Shown here: positions 1 to 12,539 of the stretch, piece by piece | Layout: each line of letters opens with the position of its first letter | Numbering within the stretch: position 1 is the stretch's first letter | Assembly (NCBI GenBank): GCA_963922205.1 | Contig: CAWUHX010000158.1 | Coordinates: 775,461-839,460, forward strand | Direction of reading: 5' to 3' | From: Romanomermis culicivorax | Taxonomy: Eukaryota; Nematoda; Enoplea; Mermithida; Mermithidae | DNA: 64,000 nucleotides | Notes under the pieces: generated by a model | The model's database searches: none | What the model was told of the DNA's origin: nothing | The model's input: only the letters and a program-made list of their open reading frames with translations | Program-made: the position numbers and the translations under genes

Positions 1-2869
1 GTTTGAACTCGGTTTCCCCTTGATTTGGTGCAAATTTTAGCAAAAACCCATATTTAGTGCAATTTAGTGCTTGATGGGATGATGTGGTGCAATACGATGC
101 GAAAAAACTTAGTAGAGTGTTGAAAAGGTGTGTTTTAAACGTTCCTCGACGTCCTGAATTTTATAGAAGCATAAAAAAATTTGGTGCAGCACCAAATTCT
201 GCAAACTCTAGTTATTACATTGTCGTTGTGCAGCTCAGCTAGTTAAGCTACAGCTTAAACTGCAGCTCAGTTGGAGCTTAAGTTTGTTGGATGAAACTGG
301 CCACTGGTATACCAAGGTTTCTTCGTGCATTATTATGAAAAGATTGTTTCAATACAAATTTTTGAGTTTTCTGTCTCGGCATCAAATTCAAATTTTGAGT
401 GCACTTCTTTGATTTTCTACAGTCTGTTTATTTTGGAATGAAAAATACAACGAACCAAAATGAAATGCAAGGTCGATACAAAAAATAGCATGCTTATTAC
501 AGTGGTCGACTGGAAATTTTTTTTTCGCCTACGAACAGTGGGAAGACAAAGTGATAATTTTTTTTTCAATAACGTGGTCGAATTAACGAAATTTGTCGAT
601 TCTATCCAAATTAATGATGGATAAATGTTGGATTGTTTTTTTGATTTCGGGTCGATGTTGTTCATTTTTAAATTCAGTATTTTCCTTTAGTATGAAGGTT
701 ACGACTTTTTACAAATTGCGAGCCACACTGAACATACTTTTTGCATCGCGTACGCCGTTCATGAATGATAAACGTCTTGTTCATCAAACCTTGCAAATTC
801 AAGGTATTTCAGAGATTGTATAGAGAGAATGACACTTCAACAGAGCACTCTAAATTTCGATTGTCATCGTATAACATAGAAAAATAAATTGAATTTCATT
901 TCTCTTGTTTCCCTGTACCAAAAAATTATGGAAATGGTTGCACTGATCGGCACTTTTTCTTCCATTTTTCTTCCTCCTTATTTTTTCGACTATTGATCAT
1001 AACAGAATTCTCAGACTGTAAAAAAAGAGAGAAACTATACTCCTGAGATGAGAAAAGAACACACTTTCTTGTGGTCATCAAACGCGGCATAAAAGTCCTT
1101 AGAAGATGAGCCAATATTGGGCAATTTATTTTTTCTTGGGGTCGTTTTATTTCTACGTAATTACGTCGTAACTTTCGCGACTAATTACCGACCGCCGTCC
1201 GCACCATCAATTAAACAATATTTCATAGTATAAAAGATGACCATAGTGGTGAAAGATGATAATTAAGACCGGTGAAATACTACACACTTTGCGGAAAAGT
1301 GACACTTTTTTAAAGACACCCTGCTGACAAATTAATCGCCCGTGAACTTGTGTTTTTTCTAATTAATACCCCAAAATCGGATTACGTGCGTGGAGTAATG
1401 AACAGGTTGTTGTTTTGACGGGTCAGTCGGGGATAAATTTGACCCTTCGGAATTTGCCACCACTCGATGACGCGATATAGTGAGTGACCATCACTTTTTG
1501 AGGTTAATCTATATACCTCATACAAAAGATGGTCATTTTCCGATGATTACGTGAATTTGTAGTGGATCGGATTTCTCCCACGAAATTTTTTCCCACAAAA
1601 AGAGCACTAGGTACCTTTTCTGTGTTAGGTAATCAAAATCTTACTGTAGTTCGAGTGGGTTATGTGCGGAGGCTGAAAGGTCGGCGACTGCGTAATATAC
1701 TCGAGATTTTTTTTGTTGCTGAAAATTAGCTTGGTCAAAGGCTAAAAAGGTAAATATTGCGCAAGTGGGGTAATTTTTCGACATCAAAGTCCGACTAATT
1801 ACAAGGTCTAATGAACAATTAATCAAGGATAATAAGTAGGACTGGCGTTTTTCGGGCGCCCTGTGGATTTTTGGACCGTTTTTGTGCTCGATTTAACTTT
1901 CATTGTTTTCTAGTGCAAATGAGACGTTTTTTTCAGGTGTCCATATTACGCATGATCTGTCAATCAAGTTTTTTCTTTTTTTCCTGGGTAACGTGAGTCA
2001 TACTGTAATTTTCGGCTTAGATTTTTTTCTTCATCATGAATCAATAACGAGGTTACCTCTGCCTCTTTTTTTATAGAGAGAAAAAAATAATCGACATAAT
2101 TACGAAGGAAAATTTCCGGTGTCACATCATCTTAAGGTTGCCCGTGGACACGGTCCGGAGGGGAAGTGGGCGCCCCCGTAATATATTCATTATCGATGGT
2201 CAGTATTTTCTGGCACTATGCACTTGTGGAAAATGACCATATTTTTTTACCTCGAAAGACATTATTGTGAAAAAGTGGATATGGAAGGTGGTCATTATTG
2301 TACGGATGCCCTGAGGAGCAATTTTTTTTCGTCTCTACATCCCAAAACGGAAGAAATAAGCTTACTGTAGCCAGGGCCAGGATTAATTTGCATAAAGCTT
2401 ACGCCCTACTCCAGTGCTTAGAGAGTGAAGGATTACGGGGTAGGGAAAATAATTCTTTTGTGGTCGCAGTGTCCAGTTTCGCCGCCATTGCGAAAGAATG
2501 GGTCACTCTAAGACAATGGAAGATAATCTTAGAAATCAGATACTGTAGCTACCGACTTTCACAATGAATGATGGAAAAATTACGCGACGTCTAGCATGGC
2601 AGGAAGTCGAGAGTGACCAGTGGTCACTCGCGTCATTAAGTCTATTGTGTGTGTACACGCAACTTGATGCGTTTTTACATAATAGTGGATACAAAAAGGG
2701 ACCCCGCTGGCTTACAGTAGTGGTCACTCTTCTGAAAGTTAATTGGACACTGGTCACCGTTTTTTCTTTTTCTTTTTCTATAAATATATACCGAAAATTG
2801 CACAATGGTATAAGGAACGCGGGAAAAGGCACCTATTTTACAAAACACACACAGAAAGAAAGGCGAAAG
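1..2869. other. non-coding 3' flank of the bHLH gene
   Basis: No exon-like reading frame was found on either strand. Open frames are short, AT-rich and not bounded by splice signals. The notable content is a cluster of TGACCA/TGGTCA hexamers from 1238 to 2756, listed separately. Confidence 0.6.
1238..2756. promoter_or_regulatory. cluster of TGACCA/TGGTCA sites, candidate regulatory module
   Basis: Ten copies of TGACCA or its complement lie at 1238, 1485, 1530, 2197, 2234, 2289, 2614, 2621, 2721 and 2751. Fewer than one is expected in 1.5 kb at equal base composition. Two copies form a palindrome, GAGTGACCAGTGGTCACTC, at 2611-2629. TGACCT/TGACCA-like half-sites are typical of nuclear hormone receptors, a large family in nematodes, but binding is only an inference. 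The block ends about 110 bp downstream of the bHLH stop codon. Confidence 0.35.
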
Positions 2870-4503
2870 TCAATAATACCAAGTTTGTTGATGATACGCC
2901 TCATTTGCATAAAAATTATTCATAATAATCTGCGGCGACGTGTCGGTCGATGAACTGGCGCCGCCGCCCGTCGACAAACACGGGCTGCTAAATAACGACG
3001 CTTGATTATGATCACAACATTCGGCGTTGTTGTACCGTAAATTTTCATTGTTACAGTAGGAAAAATGATTCGCAGGTTGACGATAAGAAGTAGCCGCAAA
3101 ATTACTATTATTGTTACAATTCGACGCACGCTGTCCGCCGTTCGTATCTTTCGACGGATTTTCGATATTCAAAATTTTATGTAAATATTTGATATATTCG
3201 GCTGCGGCTCGTAACGTTTCGACTTTGCTCAATTTTTTGGCTGCAGCTGCGGCGGCTGCCGCCGACGTCTGCGTTTTCGACGTCAAAACGCTGGGCGTCG
3301 CCAGCGGAATATGATTGCGCAATTTGACGAAACCCATATTGACCTGTTGAACGCGATTTCGTTCGCGGGCGTTGCGTCGTGCCACTTGGGCCGGCGGTTT
3401 TTGCGAGACTTTGGTCGACGACGGCGTCGGCGCCGGTCTCGCGACTACCAGGACCGACGTGGGCCGGCCCACGTCCGGTTCATTTTTCAGACGTTTGACG
3501 GGCAGTACGTTCGAATCTGAAAATTTTTTGAACTTGATTTAGGGTGTTTTAAGGCGAATATAGATTTGAACGGAATTTGTTTAGGTTGAGGTGTTTCATA
3601 AACTTTGATTATCAAATCAAGCTCGAAAATCATGATCAACTTTTGAAACGTAATGTTTCATCTCAGAGTTTAGTTTTGGACAAAGGGTGCTCAAGTTACT
3701 TTTTTGAGGCCATTTTTTTGAAGCAGATGACCAGCAAGAAAAAAATTTCTAGACTCCTGTCATTCTAAATTTTTGCTGAACCTCATTCATTCTCAAAAGG
3801 ATGGTTCTCTTGTGATTTTGGAGAGGAATCGTGGAGTAAAATCGCTGCTTCTGTGAGATGATTTGCAGTTCAGATTTGAATTTCACAGATATATCAAATG
3901 TTTCATGATACTGGACAATCATTATGAGCCACAACACAATTCCAGTTATCAATATTAGTCAGCTAGATATTTTACTAAAGGCATAAAATTAATAGTTCTT
4001 CTATAGCTCATTTACTTTGAAATGATAGACGCAGCAAAAACCAAAAAAGTAGGTTCAATTTGATATTCAACTTTTTCGGAGTAAAGAACTTCATACTGTA
4101 GCAAAACGCCAAATTTTTCTGTTGCAATCGAAACGCCAGAATAACGGAAAAATCACCATGCTTATCTACTTTTGATTTGGATAGAATTGTGACAAATTCT
4201 GACCGTTTAACGAAGTTATGAGAAAAAATTCAGCTTTTCTGGATACCGCTCATGGGCAAGAAATTATCTTGATCAATTGCAGTAATAAGGTTCCCAAATT
4301 TTTCCGTTTTGAACTTACTTTCATGGGATCGCTAATCCATCATTTTAAATTGAATATAGTATAACTAACTCACCAAAATCCTCATAATAAGGATTTTCTC
4401 GTTTGACGCTGATAGTAGTAGTATTCCTGGGCGAAAAAACGTTAGAATCGTCCAAAATGTTCGACGAAGACGACGAGGATAAATTTGCATAATTGGCAGC
4501 CAT
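2870..4503 (-). CDS. achaete-scute family bHLH transcription factor
   Basis: A proneural-type DNA-binding regulator of 258 residues in two exons: 4374-4503 and 2870-3516. The exon 1 donor (G|GTGAG) joins the TTTTCAG acceptor in phase, giving [17 protein letters not shown] across the junction. The bHLH domain spans about residues 89-159. The basic region reads [14 protein letters not shown] and helix 2 reads [19 protein letters not shown], both diagnostic of the achaete-scute/ASCL class, which dimerises with E proteins on E-boxes. The loop is unusually long and carries eight alanines (about 129-136) encoded by mixed GCN codons. The N-terminus is Ser-rich and the C-terminal ~100 residues are Asn/Ser-rich, probably disordered. 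The start is the first ATG giving a sensible N-terminus; the same frame stays open upstream but becomes hydrophobic and AT-rich. Which nematode hlh paralogue this is cannot be decided. Confidence 0.9.
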
Positions 4504-4733
4504 GTGAATATTAAGCCGGAAAATTTCGCGCCAAAAAAACGAGAAGCAGTAATAATAATAAATCCTGAAAAATACAAAAGCCGAAATTGCATACAATATA
4601 GCTCGAAAATATAAAAATTACAAGAGAGAAAGAGAGGACGCAGAAGAGAAGAGGGCAGGTGAAAGATATAAAATGCAAGCCATACACAAAAACGCAAAAC
4701 CCTCGACATTTGAGAGGGAAAACGAATCGGTTC

Positions 4734-4745
4734 GGCTCCGCCCAC
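4734..4745 (-). promoter_or_regulatory. GC-box-like element upstream of the bHLH gene
   Basis: GTGGGCGGAGCC on the minus strand lies about 230 bp upstream of the bHLH start codon, in a locally GC-rich patch of otherwise AT-rich sequence. GC boxes bind Sp/KLF factors. Assigning it to this promoter rests on position only. Confidence 0.3.
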
Positions 4746-5945
4746 TTTTCGGCCGGCCTTAATTGGTCAAAAAACGCCTTTTGTATAGTCGGTGGTACGG
4801 AAAAAATACGGTTGCTTGCTTGCACATCATCATGTTTGCATAGCGGAATTAGATACGAAATTTCGTAATCTATTCATGTGGATGCCAATTTTTGTTTACT
4901 TATGATCAGCAAGTTGGACTGATAAATTTTTTCTGATTACTGTAGTTTTCATGGAAAAAATTCTACAATATGAAAATTTTTTACAGCAATCAATTTTTTT
5001 AGCACTGTAGTCCGATTTTATATCCTTAATCCTGAGATTTGCTTGATTGTGGCTCAATTTTGTTTCAATGCACTTAGAAAAAACTCCACTTGCTATTGTA
5101 TATTTCGGCATAATAGCTGCTACTAAAAGAAATAAGATACCCTCTGCAAACTCACGAAAAAATTAAATGTATCATTCTCAATGATGATCATTAAATTAGA
5201 ACACGCATTATTTGAAAAACATGAGGACAAATTAAATTTTACAGACTATGCTTATAGCATACTGTATGACGACGAAAAAATGTCTACTCAATTTCCCAAC
5301 ACTCCAAAACGACCATTTGGAAACATTGATGGCTGTATTGTAGGGGAAGTCAATCAAAGTTTAACCATACCTAACTCAGTCAAAAATGGAGCTAGACAAT
5401 TTTAAAGCATGTTTTTCGATAGATCTCGATGAGATGCATCGATTGATGCCTAATTTGCTGCCGTTTGAATCAAATTCTATTTTGAAAAGTTTTTTACTCT
5501 GATTGGATCAATCACCAATTTGAATGATGTCAAAAACTCCATAGGTCACATCAAACCCTCCTCCCACTTCGACGTGGGATTATCACTGATACCCCAGTAT
5601 GAAGGCATTTTAGTTGTAGGAAAAATTGGAATAAAACGCGTGGTCTTCAGGATGACCAAATTTCGCAAACAGTTTTATCCCATGACCTACTTGAACTCGG
5701 AGAAAATTTCGCAAAACTTTTCTTCACAACATGGACACAGATGCAAAGTTATCCGATTTTCCATACTTACTACATTAACTATACAAAAATTTAGTGAAAA
5801 AGGGTAAAACAGTTATACAATAACAATCCTTTGTGTCCGGCGCGTTTGAAACTGGATCGTGCCATGTCGTACAAAAGAGTGCAGTGGTGTGGAATTTTCG
5901 CGCGAATGATAAGCAGCGCACAGTGGTCAACTTTCTGTCTTACTG

Positions 5946-5964
5946 TATATATATATATATATAT
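5946..5964. repeat. (TA)n microsatellite
   Basis: About nine TA units in a row. Confidence 0.8.
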
Positions 5965-7654
5965 CTAATTTGATTAATGGGCCTACTCTTTTTAGCAGAC
6001 TTTTTCATATACACACACAAAGACCGTAAAATGTAGATACAACACGTAGATAAGGTTTATAGTACAGTATATTTATATACTCCGACTACAACATCGTATT
6101 AACAGGATTATTAAAAATAATATTTTCGAAAACGATCTACTTTTTTTGTGTCGGTCGCACACGTCTTATTTTCCGCAGACGGAAGGGTGCCGGCGTTTGG
6201 CCATTGTCGGCCACTTTTTTTGATGAAGACTTTCTTTTCTCTGCTGGTGTGTGTGTGGATTTTGCAATGAACACCCTTGGGGCTACAAACCTATATTTTT
6301 GCGACCTTGGAAAATAGGGACTGCACAATCGTTTACGTAATGAAAATTTACGACTTACAGTCTTACAGTTCTTACAGTATAATATTACCATTGCGCTTGT
6401 AACATTGACCACAAAAAAAGCAGCTTCCAGTGCAAACATACAGTATCAAAAATGAAGTCCGCAAGAAAATGGGTGTTTTAAATCTGACTTTTCATTCTTA
6501 TTAAATAAGATTTATAATGCATGAACATTATTTGAAGGCATGACTGATTGCAGAACGCAGACTTTTGCATTAAATTAACCAAATCATACAATTGCTTCTA
6601 GATACAATATGAAAGTTCATCAAATTTTTCACAAAGTTTATGGGATAATTGAAGCAAAATCTATAAAAATGAAGAAAACACGAATATGAATACAACGTTG
6701 ACGGATTATGGGTCAAATTTTGAATCAGAAGTTACTGTTACATTAGATTCAAACAGGCATTCTATAGTTTATTTTTCAGAAAATGTTTCTAAACTCAAAA
6801 TTATAGAACATTTTTACTGTAAGATTTTTGAGGTTAGTTGAATAAGTCTCCAAATTTTAATTCCTAGTTGGCACATGGTTTAGCCAGGAATGGTAGAAAG
6901 ATGAAATAGTATCTGCTTTCCATCTTTATAATAGAAAACCAGACTATAGAGTGAAAAATTCTGATCAAAAACACTTTATATATTGCCATCAATGCATTGT
7001 ACTCTGAGGCGAATTTTTGCAACAAAAAGCCTAATTTTTTCTCCGTATAAATGGAATGGATCAAGCTGATCAAGTTGCCTAGTCTAATGAAAAATAATTA
7101 CTCTTGCACATTTTTATTCCAAGCTGGACCATGAATCACATAGGACTTAAAATTTGTGGCTTTCTCAACAAACCATTTATAATTTTTTGAATGAAAAATC
7201 TTACAGTAAAAACATTTAGACAAGAGTGATAATTTTTTCGATTTCTGAATTTAGGAGCATTTTATAAAAAACAGATTCTCAGTTTCAATTCCAAATTTGA
7301 GACATTTGATCTTAAAAATAAAAGTTTCAATTCAACAGATATGCAAGAAAATTTTTTAAATAAGGTCAATTTACGAGAAAAAAATTATATGGTTCAGATG
7401 CTTAAGATTTGTATCATTCGAAAATTACCCATTGGTTTTTTAGAACCTGGGAAAAATCCAATGTTAAAACTGCATATTTAACAGACGAGGTCCGAGAATC
7501 CCAATTTTACAAGTAATGACACACATACATGTACAAAATACCCATGCAGCTAATTCTTCCATCCCTATTGGTCAATTATGTGAAACTTTTTTGCTTGATC
7601 AGCACATCCTACGTCCTGAGATTTTCAACCTCAGCCCTGCAGACCACGGGCATT

Positions 7655-7700
7655 CCCTAAGCCTGAGCCTAAGTCTAAGGAGACTGCTAAGCCTAAGCTT
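7655..7700 (-). repeat. degenerate interstitial telomere-like repeat (TTAGGC)
   Basis: Degenerate GCCTAA units (CCTAAGCCTGAGCCTAAG and following) read as TTAGGC on the minus strand. TTAGGC is the telomere repeat known from nematodes. Related blocks lie at 14996-15054 and 20048-20080. Confidence 0.5.
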
Positions 7701-8887
7701 CAAAACAAGCCATACCATAACATCAGATCAGTGTTGGATAATGAGATCCGAAAATCGAAAATCTCTGGACGTAGCCTTCGGAATCAAATATTTGTTTAGG
7801 AAATTCGTTCAAATACAACATTTTCCTCCGTCATCTTTTGAATCAATGCTGGGTGGTCAGCAACAAAGTGCTGAGGGATTCAGAACCCTTCCTAAATTTT
7901 CGCCATGAGCAGAAAACAAAGTTTCGCTTTTTATTGATTGAAAAAAATTGAAGTTGAGTAATAAGTCATAGGTTCAAGTTCCGGATAAAGTGCAAGAAAC
8001 TGAAAAAACTGCCACAGACAGATGCAATTTCCAAAAAACAGTTTTTTTCGACACGGAAAACGGGCCGAGCAGTGTTTTTTTTTCTTGACTGACAGGATTC
8101 GGCCAATTATCCGGACGTGGAACCCGTCGGAGCGTTATTTGATGCGAAATTTCCGAAAGTCGTTTTTTTGCTTTCCTTACACAAAGAAAGTAAATAAAGA
8201 AATTTGCATAATATTAATTAAAAACGACGGGTTAAGTGACCGATTTAGTACTGTACTCAATTTTTTTATATTAAGAATCGACACAAAAGGAAAAATAATA
8301 CCTACCTACCGCCCGAAAATCTGGGTCAAAGGATTTTTTCGGGGTATGCTGCTGATGATGAAAGGGGACGTTGTAAAAAAATTTTCATATCCGAAAATTG
8401 GCTGATTAATAGCCTACCAAAGGAGAAGCATTTTTTATAGCTAATCGTAAAAAAATACCGCCGCCCAATGTATACGTCTCCAATTACAAGAAAAACCGAA
8501 GAATAAATCATTGTTAGATATGCAAATGCACGAAATTACAGTAACAACGTATTGTCCGAAATTTTTCCCTTCTACGTAGTGGTCAGCCGAAGAGAAAAAA
8601 AGGAAAAGGGGGAGAAACGTGACCCGCAACGGGCAGCTGCAATTCGACCTTTTTTCTCTTATTTTTGGGTAGAAAATTTTCTTCTTCTTTTTCCATACTC
8701 TTGTCAGGCGCCTTCAAGTACAAAAAATAAACTTGTAGTTTATTCGAGCGGATTATTTACTTGGCCTAGGAAAATTTTCCGCCCAACAGGAAATCTTGAA
8801 AAGGTCCACAAAAAGAAACTTTGGACATCAAAGTACAAGAATCTACCTTTTGATTTATTTATGCATATTATATTTCTGTAAATACGG

Positions 8888-10045
8888 TGTTAAAAGTGTA
8901 GAAATGATGATTATATCATAGAAATCTATGGCTACTTTTCACACTTATTTTTTGTTTTCGATATAGAAAATACAGTAACACACAAAACTCTACAATATTT
9001 CTGTAAATACAGTATTCCAAGAGTATATGATTATTTGATTTTTTACATAGCGGATCATGAGAACCTTTGAGCACATCTCACACATCAAAACATTGAATAT
9101 TTAGTTTAGTCATGAAAAATACAGTAAAAAACAAAAATTTACAATACTTCTGTGAATACTGTAATCCAAGACTGAATATGGATCATAAGAACTTTTGACC
9201 ACATTTTAAAATATTTAATATTTTATTTGGTGATGAAAAATACAGTAAAATTTACAATGCTTCTGTGAAAACATTCCATTAGTGGATATGATCATTTAAT
9301 ATTGATCATAGGAATTTTTGAGCACCTCTCACTTTTATCAAAATTTATAAAATACAGTTAGAAACAGAAATTGGCAATCCTGCTGTGAATACAGTATTGC
9401 AAGATTGAAAATCATTATAGTCTCTTCTTCTTGACATGCTTGTGCAGAAAAACTGGAAGGCAAGCATCATATCTGCAATTTCCTGCTATAATATGCGTTC
9501 CATGGGACAGTAATTTTTTAAGCCTGCTCAAGAAACACTTACCAATTTTTCAAGCTAAAAATCCTACAGTAAAAGCATTGTTTAAACGACCTTGAGGATA
9601 TTCCATTTTTCGTCATTTACAAGCATTTTATTAAAAAAACAGACTATAGTTGATATTTTAGACAACAGAAACTTTTGAACACGTCTCACTCTTATCAAAA
9701 CAGTGATTTTTTGTTTGGATTAGAAAAAAAGAGTGAAAAACAAAATTTTACAATACTTCTGTGAGTACAGTATTTTAAGACTGAATATGGTTTGATATTT
9801 TAGACAACGGATCATAAGAATTTTCGAGTACTTGTCACTGATATAAAATGATTGAATTTTTTGGATAAGAAAATACAGTAACAAATAGGAATTTACAGTC
9901 CTACTTTGAATACAGTGTTGACTAATTTAAAGTTTGGAAAATAAATCAAAAGAAACATGCGGAATAAAAGCAAAAAGTTACAATACTTCTGTTGACACAC
10001 TCAATGGGTGAATACGGTCATTTGATACTAATCATAAGCATCTAA
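8888..10045. repeat. degenerate tandem array, units of about 120 bp
   Basis: Roughly seven diverged units repeat the same order: a TACAGTAA...CAAAA tract, TTTACAATACTTCTGTGAAT, ACAGTATT..AAGA, then GATCATAAGAA.TTTTGAGCA. A different segment (about 9420-9640) interrupts the array. The units contain inverted TACTGTA/TACAGTA motifs. No reading frame is conserved between units. Confidence 0.65.
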
Positions 10046-11351
10046 ATATGAATAGTTTCTAAAACGTGAAGAATAAGAAACAGATTCTACCTATGTTGCA
10101 GACGAATTTTCATGAGCTTCCGAAATATTTGATTTTTATCTAATAACTCTAACGTCAAGAGTATGATCTAAACTGCCTCGCGTGCTCGAAAAATCTCTTG
10201 ATCTTGATCACGTGATGGTGTCAAATTCAAACTTGTTCTGATCAGTAGAATGACGTCAGTAGTAATAGATAGCAAAGTTGTTCCAGCTGACGTCATAAGT
10301 ACAAAAATTACATGATTATTGTAAGTCGGACAAAACGTACAGTAATTATTGTCTTAAATCAAAGAAAAAGTTAGTTGGAGGAAATGGTCAATCATGGTGT
10401 CGTGTGTAGCTTGCGGTCAAAAAACTTTTCGCATCAAAGTGCAATAACCTATGATTACCTCCCTACACAATGAAGCTATAAAGTTTATTAACCTAACCCG
10501 AAGCTAAAAGTCCTATAATTGTCGTCATCGGACACAGCACAAAAAAAGTCGGACATTAGAGACAGAGTGACCAATGATGACCAGTCAGCATAATGAAGAG
10601 ATGGACAATAAACTTCGACCCCGAAAAATTAGAGGTCGAATACAATAGAGAAGTGCAATTTTTCTTATTTTCTACTTTTTTGTTTATTTTCTTTCTGCCT
10701 CCTCAACGAGTTTTTGTTTATTTTTAATGGATTTTCCTTTTGTTTGCCAAAAATGACAATAACAACGCGTCCAGAAAGTAACATTTTATTCTTGTGTTTG
10801 CGAGGGTGTGTATATTTTTTATTGCGTTTCGGCGCCAAAAAAAGAAATTATAAACACAATAGAGTGTACAGAAGAAAATTTCCATATTTCTAATGGATCC
10901 GATAATTAGAGGGAATGTTGCTGGTGGTTCCCTTTCTGACGAAAACGAAAAAAAATTGCTAATTAATTCTCAGAGGACAAATTATGTTATAGAAGGAAAG
11001 AGATTTTCGATCGAGGAGAAAATTTCGTGCGTGTTTAGGCTTCACTAAGCATATACGTTTTGGAAAATTCTACAACCATGTCCTGAAAAATTAGATATAT
11101 GAAATTACTGTCATTTTGAAATTTTAACATTTTCATAACACCCCGTATGGCACGCAATATGTCGCATGCGTTAGACCGTACGAAGAGAACAGGTTGATGA
11201 TTGTTAATTTATGCAAATTGGGCAATCTGCTCAAACGATACTCGGAAGAATAAATTACTATACACATCAACTTGATGAATTGATCATCATTGAGAAAAAA
11301 TGAATGATTAGTGATTTTGAGACTTTGTCATGCAAATTCCTATTGAATAGT
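10046..11351. other. intergenic, nothing recognised
   Basis: AT-rich, without exon-like frames. A purine-rich segment at 10900-11030 has no recognisable coding content. Confidence 0.45.
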
Positions 11352-12298
11352 TATTTTTCTCTTCCTTTTTCTTTTTCTTCTTCTTTTCCTTTTTCGTTTT
11401 CTTTTTCTTTTTCTTTTACTCTCTTCTTTCTCTTCCTTTTACTCTTTACTTTTCTTCTCTTCTTTTTTTTCTTTTTCTCTTTTTTTCCTTTCTGTTCATT
11501 CTTTTCTCGTTTTCTTTTTTCTTTCTTTTCGTTTTTCTCTTTCTTTTTCTCTTCATTTTCTTTCTCTTTTCTTTGTTTTCCTTTTGTTTTAGTTTTTCTC
11601 TTTTCTTTCTCTTTTCTTTCTCTTTCTTTCTCTTTTCTTTCTCTTTTCTTTCTCTTTTCTTTCTGTTTTCTTTCTGTTTTCTTTCTCTATTCTTTTTCTT
11701 TTTCTTTTCTTTCACTGTTCTTTCTGTTTTTTCTGTTTTTTCTGTTTTTTTCTATTTTTTCTTTTTTTTCTATTTTTCTATCTTTCTATCTTTCTTACTT
11801 TTTTCTCTGTTTGTTTATGTCTTTTCTCCTTTCTTTTCTCTTTTCTTTTCTCTTTTCTTTTCTCTTTTCTTTTCTCTTTTCTTTTCTCTTTTCTTTTCCC
11901 TTTTCTTTTCTCTTTTCTTTTCTCTTTTCTTTTCTCTTTTCTTTCCTCTTTTCTTTTCTCTTTTCTTTTCTTTTCTCTTTTCTTTCTCTTTTCTTCTCTC
12001 TTTTCTTTTCTTTTCTGTTCTCTTTTCTTTTCTCTTTTCTTTTCTCTTTTCTTTGCTCCTTTGTTTTCTCATTTGTTTTCTCTTTTTTCTCTTTTCTCTT
12101 TTTTCTCTTTTCTCTTTTTTCTCTTTTCTCTTTTTTTCTCTTTTCTCTTTTTTTCTCTTTTCTTTTCTCTTTTCTTTTCTCTTTTCTTTTCTCTTTTCTT
12201 TTCTCTTTTTTCCTTTTTTTCTCTTTTCTTTTCTCTTTTCTCTTTTTTTCTCTTTTCTCGTTTCTTTCTTTTTCTCTTTTTCTCCTTCTTTTTATTAC
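11352..12298. repeat. long homopyrimidine tract, (TTTTCTC)n-like
   Basis: About 0.95 kb of almost uninterrupted C/T on the plus strand, built from slipped TTTTCTC and TTTCT units with the most regular core at 11820-12060. The long Phe/Ser/Leu frames on the plus strand and the Lys/Glu/Arg frames on the minus strand are consequences of this composition, not genes. Such tracts can form triplex DNA and are prone to length change. Confidence 0.9.
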
Positions 12299-12539
12299 TC
12301 ACTTTCTTATTGTTTTTCTCATATTTTTCGCTCTTCCAAAACAGTTCTACACTTGTTTCAATCCTACGAACAATAAATCTTAACAACTGACTTTGTTTTC
12401 ATTTCAACGTTTGACTAATTAACGCGCGAAAGTTCACTCCTTCCGAAACAGCTGACCTTTTGCAGCATAAACTTACAAATTTTTTAGTGTTTGCTTTCAT
12501 TAGTTCGTTTTTCAGGAAGTTCCTAGTCGTATTTCTTAC

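Larger units (their letters stand above)
4746..8880. other. intergenic, no gene recognised
   Basis: Several open frames of 70-130 codons occur here but none has splice borders or recognisable protein features. The stretch includes a short TA run, a telomere-like block at 7655-7700 and dispersed copies of TACTGTAG. The sequence around 4020-4330 is related to 19600-20510, so it is a dispersed repeat that begins inside the bHLH intron. Confidence 0.5.

Noticed and set aside
6137..6439. 100-codon minus-strand frame with a basic Lys/Ser/Arg-rich end
   Set aside because: The last ~50 residues look somewhat protein-like, but there is no convincing acceptor, partner exon or family match.
8552..8881. 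109-codon plus-strand frame
   Set aside because: Aromatic and Lys-rich in the manner of AT-rich non-coding DNA; no start context, splice sites or family features.
11304..12390. Very long Phe/Ser/Leu-rich and Lys/Glu/Arg-rich open frames on both strands
   Set aside because: They are produced by the homopyrimidine repeat; all frames are open because the sequence cannot form stop codons.
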